Below are positions 51,149 to 60,165 of a DNA stretch of 64,000 nucleotides, piece by piece. The stretch covers positions 62,001-126,000 of the forward strand of contig DEKJ01000003.1 of the NCBI GenBank assembly GCA_002353825.1, in the 5' to 3' direction. The position numbers were made by a program, and so were the translations under genes. The notes below the pieces were generated by a model, which worked only from the letters and a program-made list of their open reading frames with translations, was not told the origin of the DNA and ran no database searches. Each line of letters starts with the position of its first letter. Position 1 is the first letter of the stretch. This DNA is from Prevotella sp. UBA2725. GTDB taxonomy: Bacteria; Bacteroidota; Bacteroidia; Bacteroidales; Bacteroidaceae.

Positions 51149-52216
51149 ATGAGAAGAATAGGCTATTCTTTCTTGACGGCCATGCTTGTTGTGTTGAGCA
51201 GTTGTGGAAGCAAACAAGCAAACAACGTCCAGAAACCAGTGAGAGTGAAAGTGCAGGAGGTAGGTGCCGTGCAGGTGAACGGTGAGAATGCCTACAGTGG
51301 TACAGTAGAGGAGGAGAGTGGCGTGAGCCTGAGTTTCCCCGTGGCAGGTACCATCCAGACGATGGCTGTCGATCAGGGACAGATGGTGAGTCGTGGACAA
51401 CTTGTAGCTACGATTAATGCCACTGACCAGACAGGCGCCTTGCAATCGGCCCATGCCGTGACCCAGCAGGCGCGCCAGGCTTACCGTCAGGCACTCGACA
51501 CCTACAACCGTTCGAAAGGCCTGCATAAGTCGGGTGTCATTTCCGATTCCAAATGGGTGCAGGCACAGACAGCTCTCGCTGAAGCCAGTGAGGCTGTGCG
51601 TTCTTCAGCAGCTTTGGAGACGATCGCGCGCAAAGGTGCGGGCGATACCCGCCTTACCGCGCCGTTCAACGGATATATCTCGGAGAAAGCTGCCGATGTG
51701 GGGCAGAATGTGCTGCCGGGCGTCATGGTGGCAAAGCTTGTTCATATCGACCGTGTGAAAATTTCTATCTCCGTGCCCGAGGATGAGGTGAACCAGATGC
51801 AGAAAGGCGAAATGATGATGGTGCAATGCAGTGCCGTCGGGGGAGCTACATTCTATGGCAAGATCATAGAGAAAGGTGTGATGGCTGATCCTCTGAGCCG
51901 TACGTATGATGTCAAATTGCTTGTGAATAATCCCGATCACAGACTTCTGCCGGGTATGATCTGTCAGGTCTATTCCCGTTTCTCTCGTGGTCAGATGAGT
52001 GTCTTCGTGCCCGCCAGTGTTGTGCAGATCAATCCCGATAATAAGATGTTCGTATGGATTGTGAAGAATGGCAAGGCTACGAAACGATATATCAACTTCC
52101 TCGGCGATACTTCTCAGGGTGTGCGTGTGAACGGAGGCCTGGAACCCGGCGACCAGCTTATCGTGGAAGGTCAACAGAAAGTGTCGGAAGGCACACGGTG
52201 TGAGATTATTAAATAG
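51149..52216 (+). CDS. RND efflux periplasmic adaptor lipoprotein
   Basis: 355 residues with a lipoprotein signal (lipidated C19 in VVLSSC). Membrane-fusion-protein order: a lipoyl half (SGTVEEESGVSLSFPVAG), a helical hairpin (LQSAHAVTQQARQAYRQALD), the second lipoyl half (LTAPFNGYISEKAADVGQNV), then beta-barrel and membrane-proximal domains. It bridges the inner-membrane pump encoded 26 bases downstream with a TolC-type channel. No outer-membrane channel gene is present here, so it must borrow one. Confidence 0.94.
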   Translation: MRRIGYSFLTAMLVVLSSCGSKQANNVQKPVRVKVQEVGAVQVNGENAYSGTVEEESGVSLSFPVAGTIQTMAVDQGQMVSRGQLVATINATDQTGALQSAHAVTQQARQAYRQALDTYNRSKGLHKSGVISDSKWVQAQTALAEASEAVRSSAALETIARKGAGDTRLTAPFNGYISEKAADVGQNVLPGVMVAKLVHIDRVKISISVPEDEVNQMQKGEMMMVQCSAVGGATFYGKIIEKGVMADPLSRTYDVKLLVNNPDHRLLPGMICQVYSRFSRGQMSVFVPASVVQINPDNKMFVWIVKNGKATKRYINFLGDTSQGVRVNGGLEPGDQLIVEGQQKVSEGTRCEIIK

Positions 52217-52242
52217 TATCGGTTAGGTAGAAGTTATCGATT

Positions 52243-55200
52243 ATGCAGAAGAAACACAGACCATTCCAAGAGATATGCTTGTATTACCGGCAGATTGTCA
52301 TCTTGTTGGTGACGTGTCTGGTGGCGCTCGGAATCTATGGACTGGTGAATATCAATAAGAATGAGTTCCCCGACTATACTGTGCGCGAAGGTATCGTGGC
52401 AGCGGTCTATCCGGGTGCAACCTCGGAGGAGGTAGAGCAACAGGTGACGAAGCCGCTCGAGCGCTATATCTTCTCTTATAAAGAGGTGTTGAAGGAGAAG
52501 ACTGTGAGTTATTCGCGCGATGGTATGGCCATCATCGTTGTGGAACTCAATGAGAATATCGAGGATAAGGATGAGTTCTGGTCAAAGTTCAAACATGGTG
52601 TGCAGACGTTCAAGAGTTCCAGCCTCCCAGTCGGCGTGCTTGCCGTACAGGTTCAGGACGACTTCGGTGATGTCTCCTCAGAGCTGATCTCACTGGAGAG
52701 TAAGGACAAGACCTACCGTGAGCTGTGGCGCTATATGACGATCATCCAAGACTCGTTGCGCATGGTGCCGACCGTTGGTAAGATGAGTCTCACGGGTGCG
52801 CAGAATCCGCAGATAGACATCTATCTCGATGCGACGCGCCTGTCCCGATATGGCATCACTTATGTTGCTGTGGCCCAGGAGTTGGCAGGCAAAGGCTTCA
52901 CGAGTACGGGCGGCAGGTTAGGCAATCGCTTCTACCGCAGTCCTATCCATGTGGACGAGAGTTTGAACACGCTCTACGATGTAGAGAATGCCGTCATCTA
53001 TACGGATCCTCGCGGAAAGATTGTGCGACTGAAAGATGTGGCAACCGTGAAGCTCGAATACCCTGACCTGACGAAATATGTCACGGTGAACGGCACAAAG
53101 GCATTGCTGCTCTCCGTCACTAACAAAGAGGGCACAAACATCTCCACGATGGGAGCCGACATCAACAAGAAGCTTGATCATATCAAGGCAGATCTTCCGG
53201 CAGACGTACATATCAGTAAGATAACTGATCAGAAGCAAGTCGTCGACGATTCTATTTACGACTTCTTGCGGGAGCTGCTCATCGCCATCGTCTCCGTGTT
53301 GCTCGTTGTCGTGCTCATCATGCCGCGTCAGGTGGCAGCCGTGGCCGCAGCGACGATGCCTATCACGATCTTCATCTCGCTCGGATTGTTCTATATCTTC
53401 GGTCTGGAGCTGAACACCGTGACCTTGGCAGCCCTTATCATGACGTTGGGTATGATCGTGGACGATTCTATCGTGATTATCGATGGATATGTCAACAACC
53501 TCGCGGCGGGCATGCACCGATGGGCGGCTGCCGTGGAGGCGACGAACCACTTCCTCAAGAGTATCTTCTCGGCAACGCTGTGTATCTCTATCACCTTCTT
53601 CCCATTCCTCGTCACGATGACGGGTGTGATGCACGACTTCCTGAAGATGTTCCCATGGGCTATCACTATCGTGCTCTTCGTGAGTATGATTATCGCTCAG
53701 ACGTTGCTGCCTATCCTGATGTACTTCGCTATCCGCAAGCCTATCGAGACGGGTGTGACGGTGAATGGCAAGAAAGCCTTCAATCTCCTCGATGTCATGC
53801 AGCGATTCTACAACAAGGCCATCGAGAAATGCTTTGCCCACTGGCGTGTGACGCTGGGTGCGGGCATTGGGAGCATCGCCATTGGCTGCCTTGTCTTCCT
53901 CTTGCTGCCTCAGAAGCTAATGCCTATTGCTCAGCGTGACCAGTTCGCCGTAGAGATCTTCATGCCGACGGGTACTACGGTGAAGGGCACGAACCTGCTC
54001 ACCGATTCGTTGGAGCATATGATCCGTCGTATTCCGGGTGTAGTGTCCGTGGCTAACTTCCACGGCATGTCTTCTCCCCGATTCCAGACTACCTATGCAC
54101 CGCAGATTCCGGGAGATAACTTCGCACAGTTCATTGTGAACACAACGAGCAACGATGCTACGGAAAAGATTGTACTGGAGTGCAAAAAACGCTTCACGAA
54201 TTATTTCCCTGAAGGTATCGTGAAGATCAAGCACCTCTCGTACAGTAAGGAGGAGAATCCGATCGAGGTGCGTATCACAGGTGACGACTTCACGGCACTG
54301 AACACGGCTGCGGACAGTATTGAGAACCGGTTGCGGCATAGACAAGGCCTGGAGCTCGTGCGTACCGACTGGCGTGAGCCATTGGCTACGACGCGCATCA
54401 AACTCAACGAGGATGCTGCGGACCGTTTGGGATTGACGAACGCCTACGTGCAGATGAACCTCGCCCTGCGCTATTCGTCCGGCTTCCCCGTGGCTCAGAT
54501 GTGGGATGGCGACTTTAGTGTGAAGACCGTCATCAAGTCATTGCACAGTGACTCGTCGACCGTCAACGACCTGCTCAATGAGCAGATACCGGTGCTCGGC
54601 GGCTTCCGCTCCGTGCCTTTGCGAGAGATCGCTACGGTGGAGAACAAGATGGAATACGGTCAGATTGTGCACCGCAATGGCTTGCGCACGATATCCGTTA
54701 TTGCCGAGGTCGACCCACAATATAATGTGGAGCGCATGAATTCGTCGATCATGAAGGAAGTGGCATCGATGCATCTCCCCGAGGGTGTGCAGGTGAGCTA
54801 CGGTGGTCAGTATGAGACTGATACGGAGCAGATTCCAAACATCTTCGCAGCATTGATCATTGCCGTGTGTATTATTTTCTTCGTCTTGATATGGCACTTC
54901 CGCAATGTGCGCGAGTCGTTTATCATGCTCGGCAGTCTGGCGCTCTGTATCTTCGGAGCCTCGGTGGGTATCTGGATGACGGGTATCGACGTGAGTCTGA
55001 CGTGTATCCTCGGCTTCGTGTCGCTGATGGGTGTATTGGTCAGAAACGGTATTATCCTCTTCGACTATGCCCACGAGCTTTACAACACAAAGAACATGTC
55101 GATGCACGACAGTATTCTCGAAGCTTCGAAGGAGCGCATGCGGCCTATCTTCCTCACGTCGGCTTGTGCCTCGGTGGGTGTGGTGCCAATGCTCCTCGGA

Positions 55201-55356
55201 GGCAGTTCACTGTGGATGCCGATGGCAGCCGTCATCTTCCTCGGCACAATCTTCACGATGTTCTTCATCCTTACCGTCATGCCTGTTGCCTACTGGCGCT
55301 TCATGGAGGATCCGAAGGTGAAGCTCGCAAGAGATGTGGAGATGATGAAGGCGTAA
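52243..55356 (+). CDS. RND-family multidrug/metal efflux pump (AcrB-like)
   Basis: 1037 residues, twelve membrane segments in two halves, each followed by a large periplasmic porter loop. The first half shows the helix-4 motif TLAALIMTLGMIVDDSIVII with the proton-relay Asp pair; the second half has LGFVSLMGVLVRNGIILFDY. The sequence fits the HAE1 branch (drugs, bile salts, detergents) rather than the CusA metal branch, but substrate is unproven. Forms an operon with the adaptor upstream; a hairpin terminator follows. Confidence 0.95.
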   Translation: MQKKHRPFQEICLYYRQIVILLVTCLVALGIYGLVNINKNEFPDYTVREGIVAAVYPGATSEEVEQQVTKPLERYIFSYKEVLKEKTVSYSRDGMAIIVVELNENIEDKDEFWSKFKHGVQTFKSSSLPVGVLAVQVQDDFGDVSSELISLESKDKTYRELWRYMTIIQDSLRMVPTVGKMSLTGAQNPQIDIYLDATRLSRYGITYVAVAQELAGKGFTSTGGRLGNRFYRSPIHVDESLNTLYDVENAVIYTDPRGKIVRLKDVATVKLEYPDLTKYVTVNGTKALLLSVTNKEGTNISTMGADINKKLDHIKADLPADVHISKITDQKQVVDDSIYDFLRELLIAIVSVLLVVVLIMPRQVAAVAAATMPITIFISLGLFYIFGLELNTVTLAALIMTLGMIVDDSIVIIDGYVNNLAAGMHRWAAAVEATNHFLKSIFSATLCISITFFPFLVTMTGVMHDFLKMFPWAITIVLFVSMIIAQTLLPILMYFAIRKPIETGVTVNGKKAFNLLDVMQRFYNKAIEKCFAHWRVTLGAGIGSIAIGCLVFLLLPQKLMPIAQRDQFAVEIFMPTGTTVKGTNLLTDSLEHMIRRIPGVVSVANFHGMSSPRFQTTYAPQIPGDNFAQFIVNTTSNDATEKIVLECKKRFTNYFPEGIVKIKHLSYSKEENPIEVRITGDDFTALNTAADSIENRLRHRQGLELVRTDWREPLATTRIKLNEDAADRLGLTNAYVQMNLALRYSSGFPVAQMWDGDFSVKTVIKSLHSDSSTVNDLLNEQIPVLGGFRSVPLREIATVENKMEYGQIVHRNGLRTISVIAEVDPQYNVERMNSSIMKEVASMHLPEGVQVSYGGQYETDTEQIPNIFAALIIAVCIIFFVLIWHFRNVRESFIMLGSLALCIFGASVGIWMTGIDVSLTCILGFVSLMGVLVRNGIILFDYAHELYNTKNMSMHDSILEASKERMRPIFLTSACASVGVVPMLLGGSSLWMPMAAVIFLGTIFTMFFILTVMPVAYWRFMEDPKVKLARDVEMMKA

Positions 55357-55361
55357 ATAAT

Positions 55362-55393
55362 GCTTTTGCGGTCGAATCTTTCGGCCGCAAAGC
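55362..55393. terminator. Hairpin between the convergent RND pump and dprA genes
   Basis: GCTTTTGCGGTCGAA pairs with TTCGGCCGCAAAGC across a three-base loop with one bulge. Located wholly in the 38-bp convergent gap, it can serve both genes. Confidence 0.75.
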
Positions 55394-55394
55394 T

Positions 55395-56525
55395 CTATTT
55401 CATTAGGTGGTATGTTCCTCCTGCATATGCCTTTACGACACCTTTCATTTCCAATTGGAAAAGGAGGGCGGTGAGAGAACCGGCAGGGAGGCCGGTCTTC
55501 ACAGCTATGACATCCTGGCGGAGGTCGTTGGTGGCTTGAAGAACATTGAAGATACGTTGCTCGTCGGCACTGAGGTTCGGGAAGAGCTGACGCTCGATGC
55601 CGTTGACACGAGCCTGCTCCAACGAAGCTTCATTTTGCCAGCCCATATCCTCCACAAAATCGGTAGCGGAGGTGATGAGGCCTGCTCCACAACTGCGGAT
55701 GAGGTTGTTGCAGCCTTCACTGTAAGGTGCACCCACGGGACCGGGGAAAGCAAAGACATCGCGGTTATACTCTTTGGCGATGCGTGTTGTGATGAGCCCT
55801 CCGCCTTTGCGTGCACTCTCCACGAGGATCGTGGCATCGCAGAGACCCGCTGTGATGCGGTTGCGTCGCACGAAGTTGAGCTTGTCGGGCTGCGTGCGCG
55901 TCATATACTCTGTGATGAGCCCTCCGTGCGAGATCATCTCGTTGGCAGTGTCGCGGTGAGCCGGCGGATAAAGCGTGTCGAGACCGTGAGCCAGTACGGC
56001 AACGGTCTCCATGCCATTGGCTAACGCCTCGCGATGGGCATGGATATCCACACCATAAGCCAGTCCACTGACGATGAGCGTGTCGGGCACGAGCTTGTGA
56101 AGGTCACGGACGAAGGTGCGGATGACGTCTTCGCCATAGCGCGTGCAGTGGCGGGTTCCGACGATGTCGATGATGTGGCGCGCATTGAGGTCGGCGTTGC
56201 CTTTGTAGAAAAGCATCAAAGGGGCGTCGGGAGCCTCCTTGAGTCGTTTGGGATAATCAGCATCGTTGAGACATAGCATGCGCACGCCGTGAGCCTCTGC
56301 CCATGACAGTTCTTCCTCAGCGCGCGGCTTCATGACGTCGATGCTCGCCAAGTCTTCCAAGATACGCAGTGGCAGACCTTGGAACATCTTGCCAAGGTCG
56401 TGACGCTGCTCAATGATCGCTGTGGCGGAGCCTAACTTGCGGTAGAGCTCCACCATCGTGTTGAGATGGAAATAACTGAGCCGCGTGAGGATGGCGGTGT
56501 TGAGAACTTCTTCCCTATTCTGCAT
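55395..56525 (-). CDS. dprA: DNA-processing protein DprA
   Basis: 376 residues. An N-terminal SAM-like region, then the DprA Rossmann domain with IVGTRHCTRYGEDV, VSGLAYGVDIHAHREAL, VLAHGLDTLYPPAHR and FPGPVGAPYSEGCNNLI, then a C-terminal winged helix (LPAGSLTALLFQLEMKG). DprA loads RecA onto single-stranded DNA during natural transformation. It overlaps the thioesterase gene by 11 bases, as third gene of an operon with DUF2851. Other competence genes are not in the window. Confidence 0.96.
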   Translation of the reverse strand: MQNREEVLNTAILTRLSYFHLNTMVELYRKLGSATAIIEQRHDLGKMFQGLPLRILEDLASIDVMKPRAEEELSWAEAHGVRMLCLNDADYPKRLKEAPDAPLMLFYKGNADLNARHIIDIVGTRHCTRYGEDVIRTFVRDLHKLVPDTLIVSGLAYGVDIHAHREALANGMETVAVLAHGLDTLYPPAHRDTANEMISHGGLITEYMTRTQPDKLNFVRRNRITAGLCDATILVESARKGGGLITTRIAKEYNRDVFAFPGPVGAPYSEGCNNLIRSCGAGLITSATDFVEDMGWQNEASLEQARVNGIERQLFPNLSADEQRIFNVLQATNDLRQDVIAVKTGLPAGSLTALLFQLEMKGVVKAYAGGTYHLMK

Positions 56526-56946
56526 TTTCTTTATTAAACTTCTCTATGACGGGGAGAAAAGCGTTATCGTAGTCTTCGCTCTCACCGAGCTTGCCGTTGA
56601 TGAGCATCACGAGCTCCACGTCGCCGTGGAAGCAGAGCTTCTCGTCGGCCTCGCGGTAGATGTCGTGACTGAAGATATAGCGCAGTCCTTCCTTGCGCAC
56701 ATTGACGCAGGAGAGCATGACATCATCGCAACGCAGCGGTGCCTTGAATTTCAAGGTCATACGTGCCACGACGGGGTCGACATGTTTCTCTTCATGCAAC
56801 TTGGCATAGCTGATGCCGAGACTGTTGATGAACCGGTGGCGCGTATGCTCCGTGTAATGGAGGTAGTTGGCATTATTTACGATGCCTTCAATGTCACATT
56901 CGTAATCGCGCACTTCCATGCGTGTGGTGAAAAGATATTTCTTCAT
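56515..56946 (-). CDS. Acyl-CoA thioesterase (YbgC/4HBT family)
   Basis: 143 residues, one hot-dog domain. The family signature reads VRDYECDIEGIVNNANYLHY, with the catalytic Asp at D18. It hydrolyses acyl-CoA thioesters in the cytoplasm; the chain is unknown. It overlaps the DUF2851 gene by four bases (ATGA) and dprA by 11, so the three are translated as a coupled set. Confidence 0.9.
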   Translation of the reverse strand: MKKYLFTTRMEVRDYECDIEGIVNNANYLHYTEHTRHRFINSLGISYAKLHEEKHVDPVVARMTLKFKAPLRCDDVMLSCVNVRKEGLRYIFSHDIYREADEKLCFHGDVELVMLINGKLGESEDYDNAFLPVIEKFNKENAE

Positions 56947-58238
56947 ATTTGTTTGAGGTATTCGTATCCGAAACGGCAGCGAAGGCAGTCGCGTCGGTCG
57001 CAGTATTCGTTTTTCAATTGTATCAGCGCCTGACTGTCTCCAGCATTCTCCACCGTGAGACCGACCTCCTGCCAGTTGCGTGTGATATGGTTGTCCTCAG
57101 CCTTGAGTTGTTCGAGGAAGTCGAATGCACGGTCGCAGAGCGTATCGTCCTGACGATGGCGGCCATAGGCAAAGAAGATCGGGACAACGGTGTTGATGAG
57201 CAGAATGTTGAGGGAGGTATCAGAGAGATGCTTCTTGTTAGCCTTACTCTCGCAGCCGAAAGCATAGTGGGTCTGCCAATAGTCGGTGACCTCGGTCATG
57301 AGCAGCGTCTTCGCACTCTTGATGTCCTTGCAGTCGATAAGCTGCGAGAGGCTCGCTTTGCGCTGATAATAGAGGTTGGCAAGTTGTGAGATGCGGATGT
57401 GCGGGAAGTTTTGCGGCCGCAGGCGCAGGAAGCGCCAAAGGTGGAAGTCGATGGGCTGCAAAGAATATTTGTGTGCGAGATACTGATACTCGTTGTTGAG
57501 CTTGAAGAGATACTCGTCGGCAAGAGCTGCCGTGCGGTGCCGCTCGGGTACGGAGAGCGGATTGAGCAGTCCGGCCTGCCCCATGAAGATCGCCTCTATC
57601 TGAAAGAGGCTGTCACTGTGGTGCGCCACGTCGTTGAGCGGGATACTGAGTGCCCACTGTTCCATCGCTTCCGCATTGATGCCAAAGCCGTAGTTGCGCG
57701 CCATCGTCACGAAGTAAGCCGCTTCCCACGATCCCTGGCAGCGGTCAGCGCGCCGTTTGATGTCCTCCGTCTTGCGCTCCAGTCGCTCCGTCTCCAAGGC
57801 ACTCATCCATGAGTGCTTCATCAGTCGGCTCAACGTGGGGATAATCTTATAGCAGGGAGGATAACTGTCGGTCTTCAGCAGTTCCTCATAGTTCATCCGC
57901 ACGCTTTCGGGCACCTCAAGCTCCATCTGTGGCGGCTCCACATGATCTTGGGTCACAGCTTGCGCATCCGCCTTGCCGACGACATGCAGCACCACATTAT
58001 TATATAGTGCGTCTTTCTCATGTCCATGGAGGAACCAGTCGCTGGCTTTGTCGTGAATCTCCACGTTGCCCACCCACAACTGTCCGCCGATCTTCACCTT
58101 GGCGTTGAAGAAGTCGGGTCCCGCATTGTGGTTGTGCAAGCCAGGGTCTATCACCTCCACCTCCTCACCGTCGGTCGTCTTGAGGCCGTCGAGTGGGAAG
58201 AGCCGGTGTTTCCAGCAATAGTGCAACAGTTGTTCCAT
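56943..58238 (-). CDS. DUF2851-family protein
   Basis: 431 residues, soluble. Recognised as the Bacteroidota DUF2851 family from MEQLLHYCWKHRLFPL, the HNHNAGPDFFNAKVKIGG core (with HxAGPD), VGNVEIHDKASDWFLHGH and the cysteine-rich end RDCLRCRFGYEYL. The core has a PD-(D/E)XK look (GPDF...VEIH), suggesting a nuclease-like fold, but activity is unproven. First gene of the operon with a thioesterase and dprA; the DNA link with DprA makes a role in DNA handling plausible. Confidence 0.85.
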   Translation of the reverse strand: MEQLLHYCWKHRLFPLDGLKTTDGEEVEVIDPGLHNHNAGPDFFNAKVKIGGQLWVGNVEIHDKASDWFLHGHEKDALYNNVVLHVVGKADAQAVTQDHVEPPQMELEVPESVRMNYEELLKTDSYPPCYKIIPTLSRLMKHSWMSALETERLERKTEDIKRRADRCQGSWEAAYFVTMARNYGFGINAEAMEQWALSIPLNDVAHHSDSLFQIEAIFMGQAGLLNPLSVPERHRTAALADEYLFKLNNEYQYLAHKYSLQPIDFHLWRFLRLRPQNFPHIRISQLANLYYQRKASLSQLIDCKDIKSAKTLLMTEVTDYWQTHYAFGCESKANKKHLSDTSLNILLINTVVPIFFAYGRHRQDDTLCDRAFDFLEQLKAEDNHITRNWQEVGLTVENAGDSQALIQLKNEYCDRRDCLRCRFGYEYLKQI

Positions 58239-58259
58239 GGGCTTTCAATAATTATCGGG

Positions 58260-58325
58260 TTGCGATTCAAGAGAAATCGCTGTGCGATTCAAGTGAAATC
58301 GAGATGCGATTTCAATAGAGAATTT
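58260..58325. repeat. 22-bp-period repeat array downstream of higA (3 units)
   Basis: Three units of 22 bp sharing TGCGATT(C/T)CAA, matching the second half of the 23293 array. The array lies between the higA stop (58324) and the DUF2851 start and runs up to the higA stop codon. Confidence 0.75.
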
Positions 58326-58665
58326 ACAGCACAGCAGCGTAGCGCCGTATATGCTCTAAGCGGTTCATAAATGTCTTGTCAGCTTTTGCTTTCTGCATAT
58401 TATAGTCAGCTTGCATGCGAAGCCATATTCCAGCATCAATGCCTAAGGCCGCTTCCAACAAGAGAGCATATTCTGTTGTGACTGGGCGTTTGCCATTGAG
58501 AATCTCATTGAAGACTGTGTAAGAGACTCCCATCTTCTCCGCTAAGTCTTTCTGCGTGATGCCGCGAGCCTCAATCTCGTCTTTTATCATCTCTCCCGGA
58601 TGAATTAGGAGCGATGAAGTCATGTTATTTGCGTATAATTTATTGTTCGTATTGCTCATATCCAT
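58324..58665 (-). CDS. higA: HigA-family antitoxin
   Basis: 113 residues. The XRE-type helix-turn-helix (about 25-80) starts at IHPGEMIKDEIEARGITQKD, the standard HigA/VapI opening, and continues ...EKMGVSYTVFNEILNGKRPV. It neutralises HigB and represses the operon. Starts one base after the HigB stop. A start at 58659 or the Met at residue 15 (MTSSLLIHPGEM) is also possible. Confidence 0.93.
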   Translation of the reverse strand: MDMSNTNNKLYANNMTSSLLIHPGEMIKDEIEARGITQKDLAEKMGVSYTVFNEILNGKRPVTTEYALLLEAALGIDAGIWLRMQADYNMQKAKADKTFMNRLEHIRRYAAVL

Positions 58666-58666
58666 A

Positions 58667-58984
58667 TCATTTATAGTGATTCGACAATTCTAAAACGTTA
58701 CAAATGGAAACAAGAGTATCTCCTTTCTCTTCGCTAACAGTAAACTCAACTCTATATTGATCGTTGGCTTTAACGGAAAATCTGCCTTCCTTGTCGCCAT
58801 GGAGAGCCTCGAAATGCAGGGATTTGATCGGAAATAGGTCTTCTATTCGTGAAGCCATTATTAAATATTTTATGGCTTTTTGGTAACCTCGTACAATCTG
58901 AGGCTGAAAGCGGTGTTTCTTCCCTTCAGTCTTTCCTTTAGTGTACAGGTCTTCAAGATATGTCTCTTCAAAAGTAACGAGCAT
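58667..58984 (-). CDS. higB: HigB-family (RelE/ParE fold) toxin
   Basis: 105 residues. The ParE-type toxin fold shows YQKAIKYLIMASRIEDL, then LHFEALHGDKEGRFSVKAND and QYRVEFTV, matching the host-inhibition HigB pattern (LHxLxGDxxGxxSixvnxqyRi). HigB cleaves mRNA on the ribosome. Toxin first, antitoxin second is the normal higBA order. A good promoter and a palindromic operator overlap its start. Confidence 0.9.
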   Translation of the reverse strand: MLVTFEETYLEDLYTKGKTEGKKHRFQPQIVRGYQKAIKYLIMASRIEDLFPIKSLHFEALHGDKEGRFSVKANDQYRVEFTVSEEKGDTLVSICNVLELSNHYK

Positions 58985-59007
58985 AATCTTATGCTTTATG
59001 ATTATGC
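58981..59007. promoter_or_regulatory. Candidate HigA operator over the higB start
   Basis: GCATAATC and GATTATGC form a perfect inverted pair with 11-base spacing, and GCATAATCTTATGC is itself a palindrome. The site covers the higB start codon and the likely start of transcription, as expected for autoregulation. Confidence 0.65.
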
Positions 59008-59009
59008 AG

Positions 59010-59041
59010 CAAAGTTACGCAAAAGGATTGATATTCGCAAA
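59010..59041 (-). promoter_or_regulatory. Promoter of higBA, both boxes present
   Basis: On the minus strand TTTG (59038-59041), 20 bases, then TAACTTTG (59010-59017). Confidence 0.8.
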
Positions 59042-59095
59042 TAATCGAAGTGGTTTTTCCGAAGGGACAATGATAATACGGTTTCAATAGACACA

Positions 59096-59328
59096 ATCAA
59101 AAATCTACAATTCTACAAATCTACATTCTACATTAAGGTCGCTTTCACCTCTGCATTTCCATGAAGAAAGTTTAGGCAGAGAGTTATTAATAGTATATTA
59201 TTAATATAATAATATATATTGCAATAATAATTAAAACCGAATACCCCCCTTGCCTTGTCTTAGGGGCTGTTAGTGTGTGGCCGACCTTAATGTAGAATGT
59301 AGATTTGTAGAAATGTAGAACTTTTGAT
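59096..59328. mobile_element. MITE-like element with ~46-bp inverted ends
   Basis: The left end (59096-59141) and right end (59282-59328) are long inverted repeats; both contain CTACATTCTACATTAAGGTC (or its inverse) and open with ATCAAAA. They differ at only a few positions near the tips. The 140-bp centre is AT-rich (TATTATTAATATAATAATAT) and encodes nothing. The element fills the gap between higBA and the outer-membrane barrel gene. No target duplication could be fixed with certainty. Confidence 0.75.
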
Positions 59329-59357
59329 GTCTTACTTATCCATTTTACTTCAGTTCA

Positions 59358-60164
59358 TCAGAATCTATATCCGAAGCCGAAATTGAAATACAGTGGGTGC
59401 AAAGTAAACGTCACGGTCTTGAAGTCGTGCTTGAAGATATTGTTGAACGAATAGTTTAGGTCTCCAAAGAGGAAGAAGTGGCGGTAAGCATTCCACGTGC
59501 CTCCGATCTGCACACCCCAGTTGAAGCGGCGCAGGTCGTCGTCGAAGTTATAGTTGGCTGAACTGCCGTCGGTGAAGGTCACCTTCTCACCTACCGGCGT
59601 GCCATTGCGCAGATAACCGTCGCTCACGTAGCCGTTGAACTCGCCGTCGAGACGATACGAGAAGAACATGCCGGCGCGCACCTTCCAACGGTCATTGAAG
59701 CGGTAGTTAGCCGTGATAGGGATCGTGATGTTTGTACTGCTATAGTTCGTCTTGTCGTAACCCGTATAGTAACCGGCCACGCGGTCTCCGTCCTGGATAA
59801 TCTCCGTGTGATAGTTCTTCACGCGAGCACCTGTTGACATACGCATGGCCTCAATCTTGACACCAGCTGCAACGCCCCACTTATGTTCCTCGCCGAACCA
59901 TTTCGTAGCGGTGCCTTCGAGGGTGCCGTTCAGTTTAGGGTCATAACTGCTGATATGTCTTATCGAACGTGGAAAGCTCAATGGCGTAGCGCCACCGATA
60001 TTAAGTCCTGCTTTCAATTCAAACTCCCAGCCTTTTGTTGACATTTCTCTGAGGGCTCCATCGCGGTCCCCGATACTGTTCTGAGCCGAGGCCGTGAGAG
60101 GAGCGCCTGCGGCCATAAATAGGAAAATGTCAGCGAGTAAGAAAAGTATTATTTTGTTTTTCAT
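59358..60164 (-). CDS. Outer-membrane beta-barrel protein
   Basis: 268 residues from the ATG at 60164. An upstream frame would overlap the PCMD gene. Signal peptide of about 28 residues ending LTASAQ. Alternating hydrophobic strands with aromatic girdles (WEFELKAGLNIGG; ITIPITANYRFND; KVRAGMFFSYRLDG) end in PLYFNFGFGYRF, the C-terminal aromatic signature for barrel insertion. Member of the porin/OmpW-like small-barrel group; the ligand is unknown. Only one base separates it from the PCMD lipoprotein gene, so the two probably act together. Confidence 0.85.
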   Translation of the reverse strand: MKNKIILFLLADIFLFMAAGAPLTASAQNSIGDRDGALREMSTKGWEFELKAGLNIGGATPLSFPRSIRHISSYDPKLNGTLEGTATKWFGEEHKWGVAAGVKIEAMRMSTGARVKNYHTEIIQDGDRVAGYYTGYDKTNYSSTNITIPITANYRFNDRWKVRAGMFFSYRLDGEFNGYVSDGYLRNGTPVGEKVTFTDGSSANYNFDDDLRRFNWGVQIGGTWNAYRHFFLFGDLNYSFNNIFKHDFKTVTFTLHPLYFNFGFGYRF

Positions 60165-60165
60165 G

